Assembly: GCA_963989245.1 (NCBI GenBank)
Contig: OZ022340.1
Span: 33,560,710-33,624,709 of the forward strand
Direction of reading: 5' to 3'
DNA from: Nansenia antarctica
Lineage: Eukaryota; Chordata; Actinopteri; Argentiniformes; Microstomatidae
Length of the DNA: 64,000 bases
The number at the start of each line of letters is the position of its first letter. Position 1 is the first letter of the stretch. This document shows, piece after piece, positions 11,213 to 23,424 of this stretch. The translations under genes were made by a program, and so were the position numbers. The notes beneath the pieces are model-generated. The model was not told the origin of the DNA and did not search any database. It worked only from the letters and a program-made list of their open reading frames with translations.

Positions 11213-11377
11213 CAGGGGAGAGCGCGAACGCAGTCCCCCACTACCAGAAATTATGCAATCGAGATTTCTACATTTGAGAAATTCGATGGGGTCAGTACAG
11301 CCGAAAGTGCAATGGCTGAGCCTCGCCCATGGTGAACCATTTTCTTGATCATGGTGTCTCCCTTGCCAGGTAAGTAT
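11213..11377 (-). ncRNA. RNU1: U1 snRNA gene (unit 3), altered stem-loop I
   Basis: Full length, 165 nt, with consensus loop II (GCACTTTCGG), Sm site and 3' hairpin. In stem-loop I the segment after the U1-70K loop reads AAGAAAATGGTT where the other copies read AAGAAGGTGGTT. By the human fold, those two G-to-A changes fall in the strand that closes the loop, so U1-70K binding may be weakened. The 3' box GTACAAAGTAAAGA is at 11192-11205. Confidence 0.93.
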
Positions 11378-11417
11378 GAGTTGTACACGTCGGTCGTGGG
11401 CAAGTGACTGTGGTGCA

Positions 11418-11469
11418 CAAACTACGGGTCCACGGTGTGGCTCAGTCATTTCCCCATCATGCATTGCGG
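11418..11469 (-). promoter_or_regulatory. U1 promoter elements, unit 3
   Basis: The PSE-like block is 11418-11439 and the STAF/SPH-like block 11450-11469, with consensus array sequence. A TATATAA string lies farther upstream near 11472; snRNA genes of this class do not need a TATA box, so I give it no weight. Confidence 0.65.
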
Positions 11470-12753
11470 CATATATAACATGTACAGCTACAGCATATTT
11501 TACAGTCCATCTGAGATCTTAAACTAAGCAAGAACACTGTATATCCGCCAGTATAACGAATAGAGTTCAGACGCATCGGCCAAATGGATTCAATGTGTTT
11601 TCTTTAATGTGTCGTTCCTTGTTTGTGAGTGAGAGTCGAGAGGACCGTGAGACACCCGGCTGCAATGCCGACATTGAACACAGGGAGAGTGGCGGCGCTG
11701 TTGCACACTCATTTGACTAGAAGCCGAGTCTATCGTCGTGCAATGTCCATACTCACTACGCGTTGTGATTGACAGTGTCCATACTCGCTACGCCAATCAG
11801 ATGACAGTGTCCATACTCGCTACACCAATCAGATGGCAGAGCCGAGTATAGACATCCCAATCAGATACCGGTTTGACTGTTTGTCCCGCCTTCAGCACAG
11901 AGGTTTGACTGTTTGAATGAAGACAGTCACGCCTTCAGCACAGAGCGAGCTGAGCAGAAGAGCGATCAGACTCTAGCCTTCAAAACGAGTGAGTAACTAA
12001 GTCATTTTGATATTAATATTTAATATTTTAATAAGTCAAAGTATTTCTGTGTAAATGAAGCAATGTCCTTCACGAAGCATGCTAGTTAGCGCGTTAGCTA
12101 GTTCTTTTCACTCCGAGCAGTGTCGACATCGATGGGGGTCTCCAATTGACTCCATTCAAAGTGATTTACATTCCCTGTCCTCTCCCCTGTCCGGACACAT
12201 TTAAATTTTCACCGTAAGCCCCGGTAAGGCGACGTTATTAACCCGCAAAGAGTGTATCCCGGGCACCGTCTTTGTCCGCGAATAACACCGGCTAACACCG
12301 GCTAGGAAGGTGGTAAAAATACAAGACTATGCTGGATAACTCCACCATCAGTATACGGTCAGTTTGAGCCATCAGGCATCATTCTGGCACCCCGGGAAGT
12401 AATGTTTTGAACCCCGAGAGCATGCATATATGTCTATCCGAAAATAGTACACTCTCCTCGGCCACTGCACGCGCCTCTCCTCGGTAACGTGGAGGAACGA
12501 AAAGCTTACAGCACCGTGTATTCGGCACGGTTCTTTGCCGGTGTGAAAGCCCTATCCTATCCCTCTGCCTCTCCACTCAATGAATCCTTTATTCATTCAT
12601 TCATTCATGTATGAATCCACCCATTAGTCCATTATGGACAGTGCGCTAGTTATGGGTGATTGTCAAATGTTTCAGATTTACACATGATTGGTGAAGATGA
12701 TATGTACTGTCTGTCAGACCATATATCTTTTTTTTTATTCTGGCCCAATATGA

Positions 12754-13244
12754 TTTTCTCTCTCTCCTCCTCTCTCACCCTTATGTCTCTCTCTCCTCCT
12801 CTCCTCCTCATGTCTCTCTCTCCTCCTCATGTCTCTCTCCTCCTCTCTCACTCTCATGTCTCTCTCTCCTCCTCTCTCACTCTCATGTCTCTCTCCTCCT
12901 CTCTCACCCTCATGTCTCTCTCTCCTCCTCTCTCACTCATGTCTCTCTCTCCTCCTCTCTCACTCTCATGTCTCTCTCCTCCTCTCTCACTCTCATGTCT
13001 CTCTCCTCCTCTCTCACTCTCATGTCTCTCTCTCCTCCTCATGTCTCTCTCTCCTCCTCATGTCTCTCTCCTCCTTATGTCTCTCTCCTCCTCTCCTCCT
13101 CATGTCTCTCTCTCTCCTCCTTATGTCTCTCCCCTCCTTATGTCTCTCTCCTCCTCTCCTCCTCATGTCTCTCTCTCTCCTCCTTATGTCTCTCTCCTCC
13201 TTATGTCTCTCTCCTCCTTATGTCTCTCTCCTCCTCCTCTCTCT
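12754..13244 (+). repeat. CT-rich minisatellite, unit 3 (491 bp)
   Basis: This is the longest tract in the window. It is 2 bp longer than the common class because of a CTCTCTCTCC run near 13106, a variant also seen in unit 9. Confidence 0.88.
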
Positions 13245-13249
13245 GGTAG

Positions 13250-13616
13250 TTCAAGGATGAGGTGGTGAAGGAGGTGGTGGAGAGGATGTGTAATGACTTC
13301 TCTGGCCAGTGCTGCACCCACAAAGCTGCACCCACAAAAAGAAAAAAATGTGGAGACAATGCCAACCCAACTCAACCCTACTTGGTGAAGACAGGAACCA
13401 CAGGCAACCGGTGAAAATCACAGGCATATGGGCTACCATGTCAGGTAAAATAGTCTTACTGAAAGACCTTGTATAAAAAATATTGATGGGAATCTATAGC
13501 CTGTATACCTTAATACTTGATGTCTTTTATTTTCAGAGAATCCACAGCTCCTGTTTGAAGGGACCGTGTTCCTGCCACTCCACAGAGAAGATCCCCTGAC
13601 AGGCTGTGAAGAGTAG
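13250..13616 (+). pseudogene. Exon-like blocks, unit 3
   Basis: Blocks are at 13250-13444 and 13537-13616 with the intron 13445-13536. The 14-bp duplication is present. Confidence 0.5.
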
Positions 13617-15856
13617 GGAGCTTCTCTTCCCACCCTCAGCCATCACTGACACCCTCCTGTTCCTACATCATAAATGTTTTTGGGAACCACGCCAACTTGT
13701 TGGGATAGGTATGAAGTCAACTGCCACCAATGGGCAATACTGTGAAATTGTTGATAAAAGAGTAGTCCACAACATCAGGAACACATGCTACCTGAAGAAT
13801 AGGTTTCTCCACTCTCATATGGAGTAACTCTCCCATGTCACACTGTGATGGTGGTCATTGTAGTCTGTCTGGGATGGAGGATGTCAGTGTAGTCTCTTTC
13901 AGAAGGACAGTTTAGTCTCTCTGTGGTGGAGGGGAATCTTGGGGGAGTTGTTACACAACACATTCTTGTTTATTTATTTATTTGTATTTTACATAATTAG
14001 AGTTAGTAGATTTGTGACAGCCCCCCAGTGTGTCTGAATTGGAGTCCTAGTATACTGTACTTCCAAATGGTTTAGCATGGGGGGTCAGGTTCAGTACTAG
14101 ATTTGGGCCGAGGTCCAATAGTGTCCTACCTACAAAAGGTTTTGTACATATAATAATTTTGTTCATATAATAATGTTGTACACATAATCATTTTGTTCCT
14201 ATTTATAATAGTTCCTGCAATTTCCTGTAAATGTCTTTATCAATTAGTAATCCACAGTATGATTATGTATTTGTGTATGTTGTTTTTTAAATAATAAAAT
14301 GCTGAGACAATACTATGACATTCATTGTGTTCTTCATATTTCCAAGACATCTCAAGACATCTTAAGACATCTTCATATTTCTGTGTGAATACATGTAAAT
14401 AAATGGCATTTAGGAAAAGACAAAGCACTCTCACACAAGTATACTTTTGATAAAATAAGCTGTATTTCCATGCAGGAAAATCAGTCCAATAACATGTGAA
14501 TAAATGTAAATAAATGGCATTTAGGAAAAGACAAAGCACAAGTATACTTTTGATCAAATAAGCTGTATTTCCAAGCAGGAAAATCAGTCCAATAACATCG
14601 CTAAGTCTGTTATTGTCATTGTTTGTACCAGTGATTAAGCCATAGGGCACTTAGTAACACATGGCTACTTGGTATGTAGGAGATCTCATCTGTCACTCAC
14701 GGTCAATGTCACCTCCCTTTTCTTCCTTGAACCTCCCACGTCAGGTGGTGCGACTGTCTATGGACTATTATCCAATCACGTCTTCAACAATTGCACTCCG
14801 ATACGACGGACCCCCTTTGACAGAAGCCGAGTCTATCGTCGTGCAATGTCCATACTCACTACGCGTTGTGATTGACAGTGTCCATACTCGCTACGCCAAT
14901 CAGATGACAGTGTCCATACTCGCTACACCAATCAGATGGCAGAGCCGAGTATAGACATCCCAATCAGATACCGGTTTGACTGTTTGTCCCGCCTTCAGCA
15001 CAGAGGTTTGACTGTTTGAATGAAGACAGTCACGCCTTCAGCACAGAGCGAGCTGAGCAGAAGAGCGATCAGACTCTAGCCTTCAAAACGAGTGAGTAAC
15101 TAAGTCATTTTGATATTAATATTTAATATTTTAATAAGTCAAAGTATTTCTGTGTAAATGAAGCAATGTCCTTCACGAAGCATGCTAGTTAGCGCGTTAG
15201 CTAGTTCTTTTCACTCCGAGCAGTGTCGACATCGATGGGGGTCTCCAATTGACTCCATTCAAAGTGATTTACATTCCCTGTCCTCTCCCCTGTCCGGACA
15301 CATTTGAATTTTCACCGTAAGCCCCGGTAAGGCGACGTTATTAACCCGCAAAGAGTGTATCCCGGGCACCGTCTTTGTCCGCGAATAACACCGGCTAACG
15401 CTGGCTAGGAAGGTGGTAAAAATACAAGACTATGCTGGATAACTCCACCATCAGTATACGGTCAGTTTGAAACATCAGGCATCATTCTGGCACCCCGGGA
15501 AGTAATGTTTTGAACCCCGAGAGCATGCATATATGTCTATCCGAAAATAGTACACTCTCCTCGGCCACTGCACGCGCCTCTCCTCGGTAACGTGGAGGAA
15601 CGAAAAGCTTACAGCACCGTGTATTCAGCACGGTTCTTTGCCGGCGTGAAAGCCCTATCCTATCCCTCTGCCTCTCCACTCAATTAATCCTTTATTCATT
15701 CATTCATTCATGTATGAATCCACCCATTAGTCCATTATGGACAGTGCGCTAGTTATGGGTGATTGTCAAATGTTTCAGATTTACACATGATTGGTGAAGA
15801 TGATATGTACTGTCTGTCAGACCATATATCTTTTTTTTTATTCTGGCCCAATATGA

Positions 15857-16345
15857 TTTTCTCTCTCTCCTCCTCTCTCACCCTTATGTCTCTCTCTCCT
15901 CCTCTCCTCCTCATGTCTCTCTCTCCTCCTCATGTCTCTCTCCTCCTCTCTCACTCTCATGTCTCTCTCTCCTCCTCTCTCACTCTCATGTCTCTCTCCT
16001 CCTCTCTCACCCTCATGTCTCTCTCTCCTCCTCTCTCACTCATGTCTCTCTCTCCTCCTCTCTCACTCTCATGTCTCTCTCCTCCTCTCTCACTCTCATG
16101 TCTCTCTCCTCCTCTCTCACTCTCATGTCTCTCTCTCCTCCTCATGTCTCTCTCTCCTCCTCATGTCTCTCTCCTCCTTATGTCTCTCTCCTCCTCTCCT
16201 CCTCATGTCTCTCTCTCCTCCTTATGTCTCTCCCCTCCTTATGTCTCTCTCCTCCTCTCCTCCTCATGTCTCTCTCTCTCCTCCTTATGTCTCTCTCCTC
16301 CTTATGTCTCTCTCCTCCTTATGTCTCTCTCCTCCTCCTCTCTCT
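15857..16345 (+). repeat. CT-rich minisatellite, unit 4 (489 bp)
   Basis: Common length class. Confidence 0.88.
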
Positions 16346-16350
16346 GGTAG

Positions 16351-16717
16351 TTCAAGGATGAGGTGGTGAAGGAGGTGGTGGAGAGGATGTGTAATGACTT
16401 CTCTGGCCAGTGCTGCACCCACAAAGCTGCACCCACAAAAAGAAAAAAATGTGGAGACAATGCCAACCCAACTCAACCCTACTTGGTGAAGACAGGAACC
16501 ACAGGCAACCGGTGAAAATCACAGGCATATGGGCTACCATGTCAGGTAAAATAGTCTTACTGAAAGACCTTGTATAAAAAATATTGATGGGAATCTATAG
16601 CCTGTATACCTTAATACTTGATGTCTTTTATTTTCAGAGAATCCACAGCTCCTGTTTGAAGGGACCGTGTTCCTGCCACTCCACAGAGAAGATCCCCTGA
16701 CAGGCTGTGAAGAGTAG
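16351..16717 (+). pseudogene. Exon-like blocks, unit 4
   Basis: Blocks are at 16351-16545 and 16638-16717 with the intron 16546-16637. The 14-bp duplication is present although this unit has no U1 gene. Confidence 0.5.
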
Positions 16718-17979
16718 GGAGCTTCTCTTCCCACCCTCAGCCATCACTGACACCCTCCTGTTCCTACATCATAAATGTTTTTGGGAACCACGCCAACTTG
16801 TTGGGATAGGTATGAAGTCAACTGCCACCAATGGGCAATACTGTGAAATTGTTGATAAAAGAGTAGTCCACAACATCAGGAACACATGCTACCTGAAGAA
16901 TAGGTTTCTCCACTCTCATATGGAGTAACTCTCCCATGTCACACTGTGATGGTGGTCATTGTAGTCTGTCTGGGATGGAGGATGTCAGTGTAGTCTCTTT
17001 CAGAAGGACAGTTTAGTCTCTCTGTGGTGGAGGGGAATCTTGGGGGAGTTGTTACACAACACATTCTTGTTTATTTATTTATTTGTATTTTACATAATTA
17101 GAGTTAGTAGATTTGTGACAGCCCCCCAGTGTGTCTGAATTGGAGTCCTAGTATACTGTACTTCCAAATGGTTTAGCATGGGGGGTCAGGTTCAGTACTA
17201 GATTTGGGCCGAGGTCCAATAGTGTCCTACCTACAAAAGGTTTTGTACATATAATAATTTTGTTCATATAATAATGTTGTACACATAATCATTTTGTTCC
17301 TATTTATAATAGTTCCTGCAATTTCCTGTAAATGTCTTTATCAATTAGTAATCCACAGTATGATTATGTATTTGTGTATGTTGTTTTTTAAATAATAAAA
17401 TGCTGAGACAATACTATGACATTCATTGTGTTCTTCATATTTCCAAGACATCTCAAGACATCTTAAGACATCTTCATATTTCTGTGTGAATACATGTAAA
17501 TAAATGGCATTTAGGAAAAGACAAAGCACTCTCACACAAGTATACTTTTGATAAAATAAGCTGTATTTCCATGCAGGAAAATCAGTCCAATAACATGTGA
17601 ATAAATGTAAATAAATGGCATTTAGGAAAAGACAAAGCACAAGTATACTTTTGATCAAATAAGCTGTATTTCCAAGCAGGAAAATCAGTCCAATAACATC
17701 GCTAAGTCTGTTATTGTCATTGTTTGTACCAGTGATTAAGCCATAGGGCACTTAGTAACACATGGCTACTTGGTATGTAGGAGATCTCATCTGTCACTCA
17801 CGGTCAATGTCACCTCCCTTTTCTTCCTTGAACCTCCCACGTCAGGTGGTGCGACTGTCTATGGACTATTATCCAATCACGTCTTCAACAATTGCACTCC
17901 GATACGACGGACCCCCTTTAGTAATGACTTACGCCAAATTGGTGCAACCCAGGCCAGATCTTTACTTTGTACAATTTAT

Positions 17980-18144
17980 CCGGGGAGAGCGCGAACGCAG
18001 TCCCCCACTACCAGAAATTATGCAATCGAGATTTCTACATTTGAGAAATTCGATGGGGTCAGTACAGCCGAATGTGCAATGGCTGAGCCTCGCCCATGGT
18101 GAACCACCTTCTTGATCATGGTGTCTCCCTTGCCAGGTAAGTAT
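17980..18144 (-). ncRNA. RNU1: U1 snRNA gene (unit 5), altered 3' end and loop II
   Basis: Full length, with intact 5' splice-site-pairing end, U1-70K loop and Sm site. The 3' end reads CCCCGG rather than CCCCTG, one base from the end of the closing stem. Loop II carries the GCACATTCGG variant shared with unit 2. Confidence 0.93.
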
Positions 18145-18184
18145 GAGTTGTACACGTCGGTCGTGGGCAAGTGACTGTGGTGCA

Positions 18185-18236
18185 CAAACTACGGGTCCAC
18201 GGTGTGGCTCAGTCATTTCCCCATCATGCATTGCGG
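18185..18236 (-). promoter_or_regulatory. U1 promoter elements, unit 5
   Basis: PSE-like and STAF/SPH-like blocks are identical to unit 3. Confidence 0.65.
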
Positions 18237-19520
18237 CATATATAACATGTACAGCTACAGCATATTTTACAGTCCATCTGAGATCTTAAACTAAGCAAGA
18301 ACACTGTATATCCGCCAGTATAACGAATAGAGTTCAGACGCATCGGCCAAATGGATTCAATGTGTTTTCTTTAATGTGTCGTTCCTTGTTTGTGAGTGAG
18401 AGTCGAGAGGACCGTGAGACACCCGGCTGCAATGCCGACATTGAACACAGGGAGAGTGGCGGCGCTGTTGCACACTAATTTGACTAGAAGCCGAGTCTAT
18501 CGTCGTGCAATGTCCATACTCACTACGCGTTGTGATTGACAGTGTCCATACTCGCTACGCCAATCAGATGACAGTGTCCATACTCGCTACACCAATCAGA
18601 TGGCAGAGCCGAGTATAGACATCCCAATCAGATACCGGTTTGACTGTTTGTCCCGCCTTCAGCACAGAGGTTTGACTGTTTGAATGAAGACAGTCACACC
18701 TTCAGCACAGAGCGAGCTGAGCAGAAGAGCGATCAGACTCTAGCCTTCAAAACGAGTGAGTAACTAAGTCATTTTGATATTAATATTTAATATTTTAATA
18801 AGTCAAAGTATTTCTGTGTAAATGAAGCAATGTCCTTCACGAAGCATGCTAGTTAGCGCGTTAGCTAGTTCTTTTCACTCCGAGCAGTGTCGACATCGAT
18901 GGGGGTCTCCAATTGACTCCATTCAAAGTGATTTACATTCCCTGTCCTCTCCCCTGTCCGGACACATTTGAATTTTCACCGTAAGCCCCGGTAAGGCGAC
19001 GTTATTAACCCGCAAAGAGTGTATCCCGGGCACCGTCTTTGTCCGCGAATAACACCGGCTAACGCTGGCTAGGAAGGTGGTAAAAATACAAGACTATGCT
19101 GGATAACTCCACCATCAGTATACGGTCAGTTTGAAACATCAGGCATCATTCTGGCACCCCGGGAAGTAATGTTTTGAACCCCGAGAGCATGCATATATGT
19201 CTATCCGAAAATAGTACACTCTCCTCGGCCACTGCACGCGCCTCTCCTCGGTAACGTGGAGGAACGAAAAGCTTACAGCACCGTGTATTCAGCACGGTTC
19301 TTTGCCGGCGTGAAAGCCCTATCCTATCCCTCTGCCTCTCCACTCAATTAATCCTTTATTCATTCATTCATTCATGTATGAATCCACCCATTAGTCCATT
19401 ATGGACAGTGCGCTAGTTATGGGTGATTGTCAAATGTTTCAGATTTACACATGATTGGTGAAGATGATATGTACTGTCTGTCAGACCATATATCTTTTTT
19501 TTTATTCTGGCCCAATATGA

Positions 19521-20009
19521 TTTTCTCTCTCTCCTCCTCTCTCACCCTTATGTCTCTCTCTCCTCCTCTCCTCCTCATGTCTCTCTCTCCTCCTCATGTC
19601 TCTCTCCTCCTCTCTCACTCTCATGTCTCTCTCTCCTCCTCTCTCACTCTCATGTCTCTCTCCTCCTCTCTCACCCTCATGTCTCTCTCTCCTCCTCTCT
19701 CACTCATGTCTCTCTCTCCTCCTCTCTCACTCTCATGTCTCTCTCCTCCTCTCTCACTCTCATGTCTCTCTCCTCCTCTCTCACTCTCATGTCTCTCTCT
19801 CCTCCTCATGTCTCTCTCTCCTCCTCATGTCTCTCTCCTCCTTATGTCTCTCTCCTCCTCTCCTCCTCATGTCTCTCTCTCCTCCTTATGTCTCTCCCCT
19901 CCTTATGTCTCTCTCCTCCTCTCCTCCTCATGTCTCTCTCTCTCCTCCTTATGTCTCTCTCCTCCTTATGTCTCTCTCCTCCTTATGTCTCTCTCCTCCT
20001 CCTCTCTCT
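19521..20009 (+). repeat. CT-rich minisatellite, unit 5 (489 bp)
   Basis: Common length class. Confidence 0.88.
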
Positions 20010-20014
20010 GGTAG

Positions 20015-20381
20015 TTCAAGGATGAGGTGGTGAAGGAGGTGGTGGAGAGGATGTGTAATGACTTCTCTGGCCAGTGCTGCACCCACAAAGCTGCACCCAC
20101 AAAAAGAAAAAAATGTGGAGACAATGCCAACCCAACTCAACCCTACTTGGTGAAGACAGGAACCACAGGCAACCGGTGAAAATCACAGGCATATGGGCTA
20201 CCATGTCAGGTAAAATAGTCTTACTGAAAGACCTTGTATAAAAAATATTGATGGGAATCTATAGCCTGTATACCTTAATACTTGATGTCTTTTATTTTCA
20301 GAGAATCCACAGCTCCTGTTTGAAGGGACCGTGTTCCTGCCACTCCACAGAGAAGATCCCCTGACAGGCTGTGAAGAGTAG
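20015..20381 (+). pseudogene. Exon-like blocks, unit 5
   Basis: Blocks are at 20015-20209 and 20302-20381 with the intron 20210-20301. The 14-bp duplication is present. Confidence 0.5.
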
Positions 20382-21643
20382 GGAGCTTCTCTTCCCACCC
20401 TCAGCCATCACTGACACCCTCCTGTTCCTACATCATAAATGTTTTTGGGAACCACGCCAACTTGTTGGGATAGGTATGAAGTCAACTGCCACCAATGGGC
20501 AATACTGTGAAATTGTTGATAAAAGAGTAGTCCACAACATCAGGAACACATGCTACCTGAAGAATAGGTTTCTCCACTCTCATATGGAGTAACTCTCCCA
20601 TGTCACACTGTGATGGTGGTCATTGTAGTCTGTCTGGGATGGAGGATGTCAGTGTAGTCTCTTTCAGAAGGACAGTTTAGTCTCTCTGTGGTGGAGGGGA
20701 ATCTTGGGGGAGTTGTTAAACAACACATTCTTGTTTATTTATTTATTTGTATTTTACATAATTAGAGTTAGTAGATTTGTGACAGCCCCCCAGTGTGTCT
20801 GAATTGGAGTCCTAGTATACTGTACTTCCAAATGGTTTAGCATGGGGGGTCAGGTTCAGTACTAGATTTGGGCCGAGGTCCAATAGTGTCCTACCTACAA
20901 AAGGTTTTGTACATATAATAATTTTGTTCATATAATAATGTTGTACACATAATCATTTTGTTCCTATTTATAATAGTTCCTGCAATTTCCTGTAAATGTC
21001 TTTATCAATTAGTAATCCACAGTATGATTATGTATTTGTGTATGTTGTTTTTTAAATAATAAAATGCTGAGACAATACTATGACATTCATTGTGTTCTTC
21101 ATATTTCCAAGACATCTCAAGACATCTTAAGACATCTTCATATTTCTGTGTGAATAAATGTAAATAAATGGCATTTAGGAAAAGACAAAGCACTCTCACA
21201 CAAGTATACTTTTGATAAAATAAGCTGTATTTCCATGCAGGAAAATCAGTCCAATAACATGTGAATAAATGTAAATAAATGGCATTTAGGAAAAGACAAA
21301 GCACAAGTATACTTTTGATCAAATAAGCTGTATTTCCAAGCAGGAAAATCAGTCCAATAACATCGCTAAGTCTGTTATTGTCATTGTTTGTACCAGTGAT
21401 TAAGCCATAGGGCACTTAGTAACACATGGCTACTTGGTATGTAGGAGATCTCATCTGTCACTCACGGTCAATGTCACCTCCCTTTTCTTCCTTGAACCTC
21501 CCACGTCAGGTGGTGCGACTGTCTATGGACTATTATCCAATCACGTCTTCAACAATTGCACTCCGATACGACGGACCCCCTTTAGTAATGACTTACGCCA
21601 AATTGGTGCAACCCAGGCCAGATCTTTACTTTGTACAATTTAT

Positions 21644-21730
21644 CAGGGGAGAGCGCGAACGCAGTCCCACACTACCAGAAATTATGCAATCGAGATTTCT
21701 ACATTTGAGAAATTCGATGGGGTCAATACA
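21644..21730 (-). pseudogene. 3' half of a U1 snRNA gene, cut by a LINE
   Basis: Only the last 87 nt of U1 remain (stem-loop III, Sm site and 3' hairpin), plus the 3' box. The LINE 3' end is joined directly after what would be nt 78, in the same orientation as U1. Two private changes are seen: TGTATTGACC at the junction (TGTACTGACC elsewhere) and TAGTGTGGG in the terminal stem (TAGTGGGGG elsewhere). It cannot make U1. Confidence 0.92.
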
Positions 21731-23424
21731 GGTGTTTTTTATTGGTTTTTATAAAAACACAACACCGTATATACAATCAATTAATCAAACAATCAGACAT
21801 TTAAGACATTACATTCAACAACAACCAACATTAAACTAACTAAAGTGCTCAGTGTTCAGTGTATTGTCCAGTGTAGTGTAATGTTCAGTGTTCAGTGTTC
21901 AGTGTCCAGGTTCCAGTGTCGGTAGGAGGCAGGGGTAAAAAACCTGTTCGCTGTGCATCCGGGAAAAAAATTCCCCTGCAGCCCTCTAGTTGTAGAGCGA
22001 CTACTATCCAGTTTGCCCACCAGTGCAAAGCCGTGGCTCCCCCACCTCCCTCCCCCGAGGGACCCCACACACCCGACTCACCCGACCCGCCCCACCACCG
22101 GCGCATCCGGCCCAGCCCACCAGGCTCAGACTCCTGTAGCCCTTCACGAGGCTAGCCGGACCAGGCGCCCCAGCGGCGGAGCAGATCGAGCACGCAGGCC
22201 GACCAGAGGCCCCTGAGGAGAGGCCCAGAGAGCTCGGCGCATGGCAGGCAAGCAGAGGCGAAAAACCTGTACACAGCTTTTCCAGGGAAAAAGCTCCCTG
22301 GCTCTTCTCAGCTTGTTCCGGGCTGGGGGTTGGGGGTTGGCGGGTAGGGGACTGGGCCTGTAGCTGGGGGCCTGGAGTTGGGGGGGGGTGGCCCGGAACA
22401 GGGGGTTTGGGGTCGCTGAGTTGGAACCTGGGGTTGGTGCTGGGGTGACGTGGTGGTTCCCGCCGGTCTCTGCTCCTGGGTCTGGAAGCCTGGGTAGGTG
22501 TCAGAGCTGGATATGACATGTGCCTGAAAAGATACAGGAGTGAGAGAAGGGAGGTGTGCATGGTTTGTGTAGTGTGCATTTTGGTGTCAGGCGGGTGATC
22601 TGTACTTCCCTGTGACCCAGTGGTGTTGGTCATCCTGGTGCTGGTGGTGCTGGCAGAGACGGCTGGTTCGGCTGTGGGTTGTGTGTGGTGATATTCTGGT
22701 GAGGGTAGGAAGTGGGTCAGTGCTGTGTACATGTGTAGGTGGTGGAAGGTGCAGTAAACTTCCCTGTTGGTGTTGTGCGCTGCTCCTCTCCTGGTCCTTG
22801 TGATGGTGATACTGCTGACCAGGGCTTGTGCTGGAACGGTGGTGAAGGTGATAGTGCAGGAACTGGTGGTGTAGTGAGGTAGGCCCGGGGTGGGGGGGGG
22901 TTGGTCGATGCGGCGCGGCATGGGGGGGGGTTTAGAGGATGACGTCCTTCCATCTCTCCACCCCCCACACCGCTCTTGCTTGATCCGGGTTATTTTTAAA
23001 GTCAACAATAGCATGGTCCCTGAGGTAGAGGGTGATTCTCCTCCTCAGGGTTGTCAGGTGGACGCTCTGTTTCTGATAGACCCTGATGTTCCTCGTCTCC
23101 CAGAGTACCTGCTTGACGGCGCTGATGATCCTCCACTCTTGTTGTAGTTGGGGGGTTGTGCACCCCCCGGGAGGACCATACAGGATGTTCTCGCCCGTCA
23201 AGCGGGGCAGGGTCAGCAGGCTGTTTAGGGAGACAGAGGGAACAAACAGGGCCCAGACCCGCCTGGCCACGGGGCACTCACAGAACAGGTGGTTAATGTG
23301 TTCTGTGTCCGTGCATCCGTGGGGGCATTTCTCAGTCGTTGCGATGTGCCGCCTATGCAAGAATTCCCTAGTGGGGAGACAACCATGAGCAGCCATCCAG
23401 GCAATGTCTTTTTGTTTATTGTTA
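21731..23424 (-). mobile_element. 5'-truncated Tx1-like LINE joined to U1
   Basis: It contains the complete 3'UTR and about 164 C-terminal codons of ORF2. The 3' terminus (CACAACACC, GTATATAC) matches the full-length element, whereas the 5' truncation point and the 15-nt filler (23425-23439) are those of the solo copies in units 8 and 10. This mosaic pattern supports ectopic recombination between two insertions. The full 3'UTR near 22519-22570 keeps a segment of about 39 bp that units 8 and 10 lost. Confidence 0.9.
22932..23424 (-). pseudogene. ORF2 C-terminal fragment (unit 6 LINE)
   Basis: About 164 codons begin at NNKQKDIAWMAAHGC and end at WKDVIL followed by a stop. They carry the CX3CX7HX4C zinc-binding motif of the L1/Tx1 C-terminus. 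The frame is open but has no endonuclease or reverse transcriptase. It continues by chance upstream through the filler into antisense spacer with an ATG at 23534; I read that extension as fortuitous. Confidence 0.85.

Larger units (their letters stand above)
10995..14660. repeat. Array unit 3, full form without insertions (3,666 bp)
   Basis: This is a complete unit without mobile elements and a useful reference. The segment 11153-11714 (562 bp, with the U1 gene) is what units 1 and 4 lack. The stretch 11872-12750 is CpG-containing spacer with no gene that I recognise. The stretch 13830-14660 is AT-rich spacer. Confidence 0.92.
14661..17761. repeat. Array unit 4, short form without U1 gene
   Basis: The junction is at 14818/14819 with the same boundaries as unit 1, except that one T is missing just after it (GACAGAAG instead of GACTAGAAG). 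The shared breakpoint suggests a single deletion later copied by unequal exchange, followed by a one-base loss here. This unit also has the GCTAACGCTGGC and TTTGAAACATC variants shared with units 5, 7, 8 and 10. Confidence 0.9.
17762..21425. repeat. Array unit 5, full form (3,664 bp)
   Basis: A complete unit without insertions. It has a private GTTAAACAAC change near 20716 (GTTACACAAC elsewhere). Confidence 0.92.

Noticed and set aside
10995..11348. 117-codon and 110-codon plus-strand frames starting at the unit edge
   Set aside because: They run antisense through the U1 snRNA gene and owe their conservation to it.
11195..11464. 89-codon minus-strand frame over U1 and its promoter
   Set aside because: It overlaps the U1 RNA gene in the sense direction, and no protein is expected there.
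11471..11482. TATATAA as a TATA box for a protein gene
   Set aside because: It lies upstream of the U1 control elements on the other side of the gene, changes in unit 2, and has no supporting downstream start.
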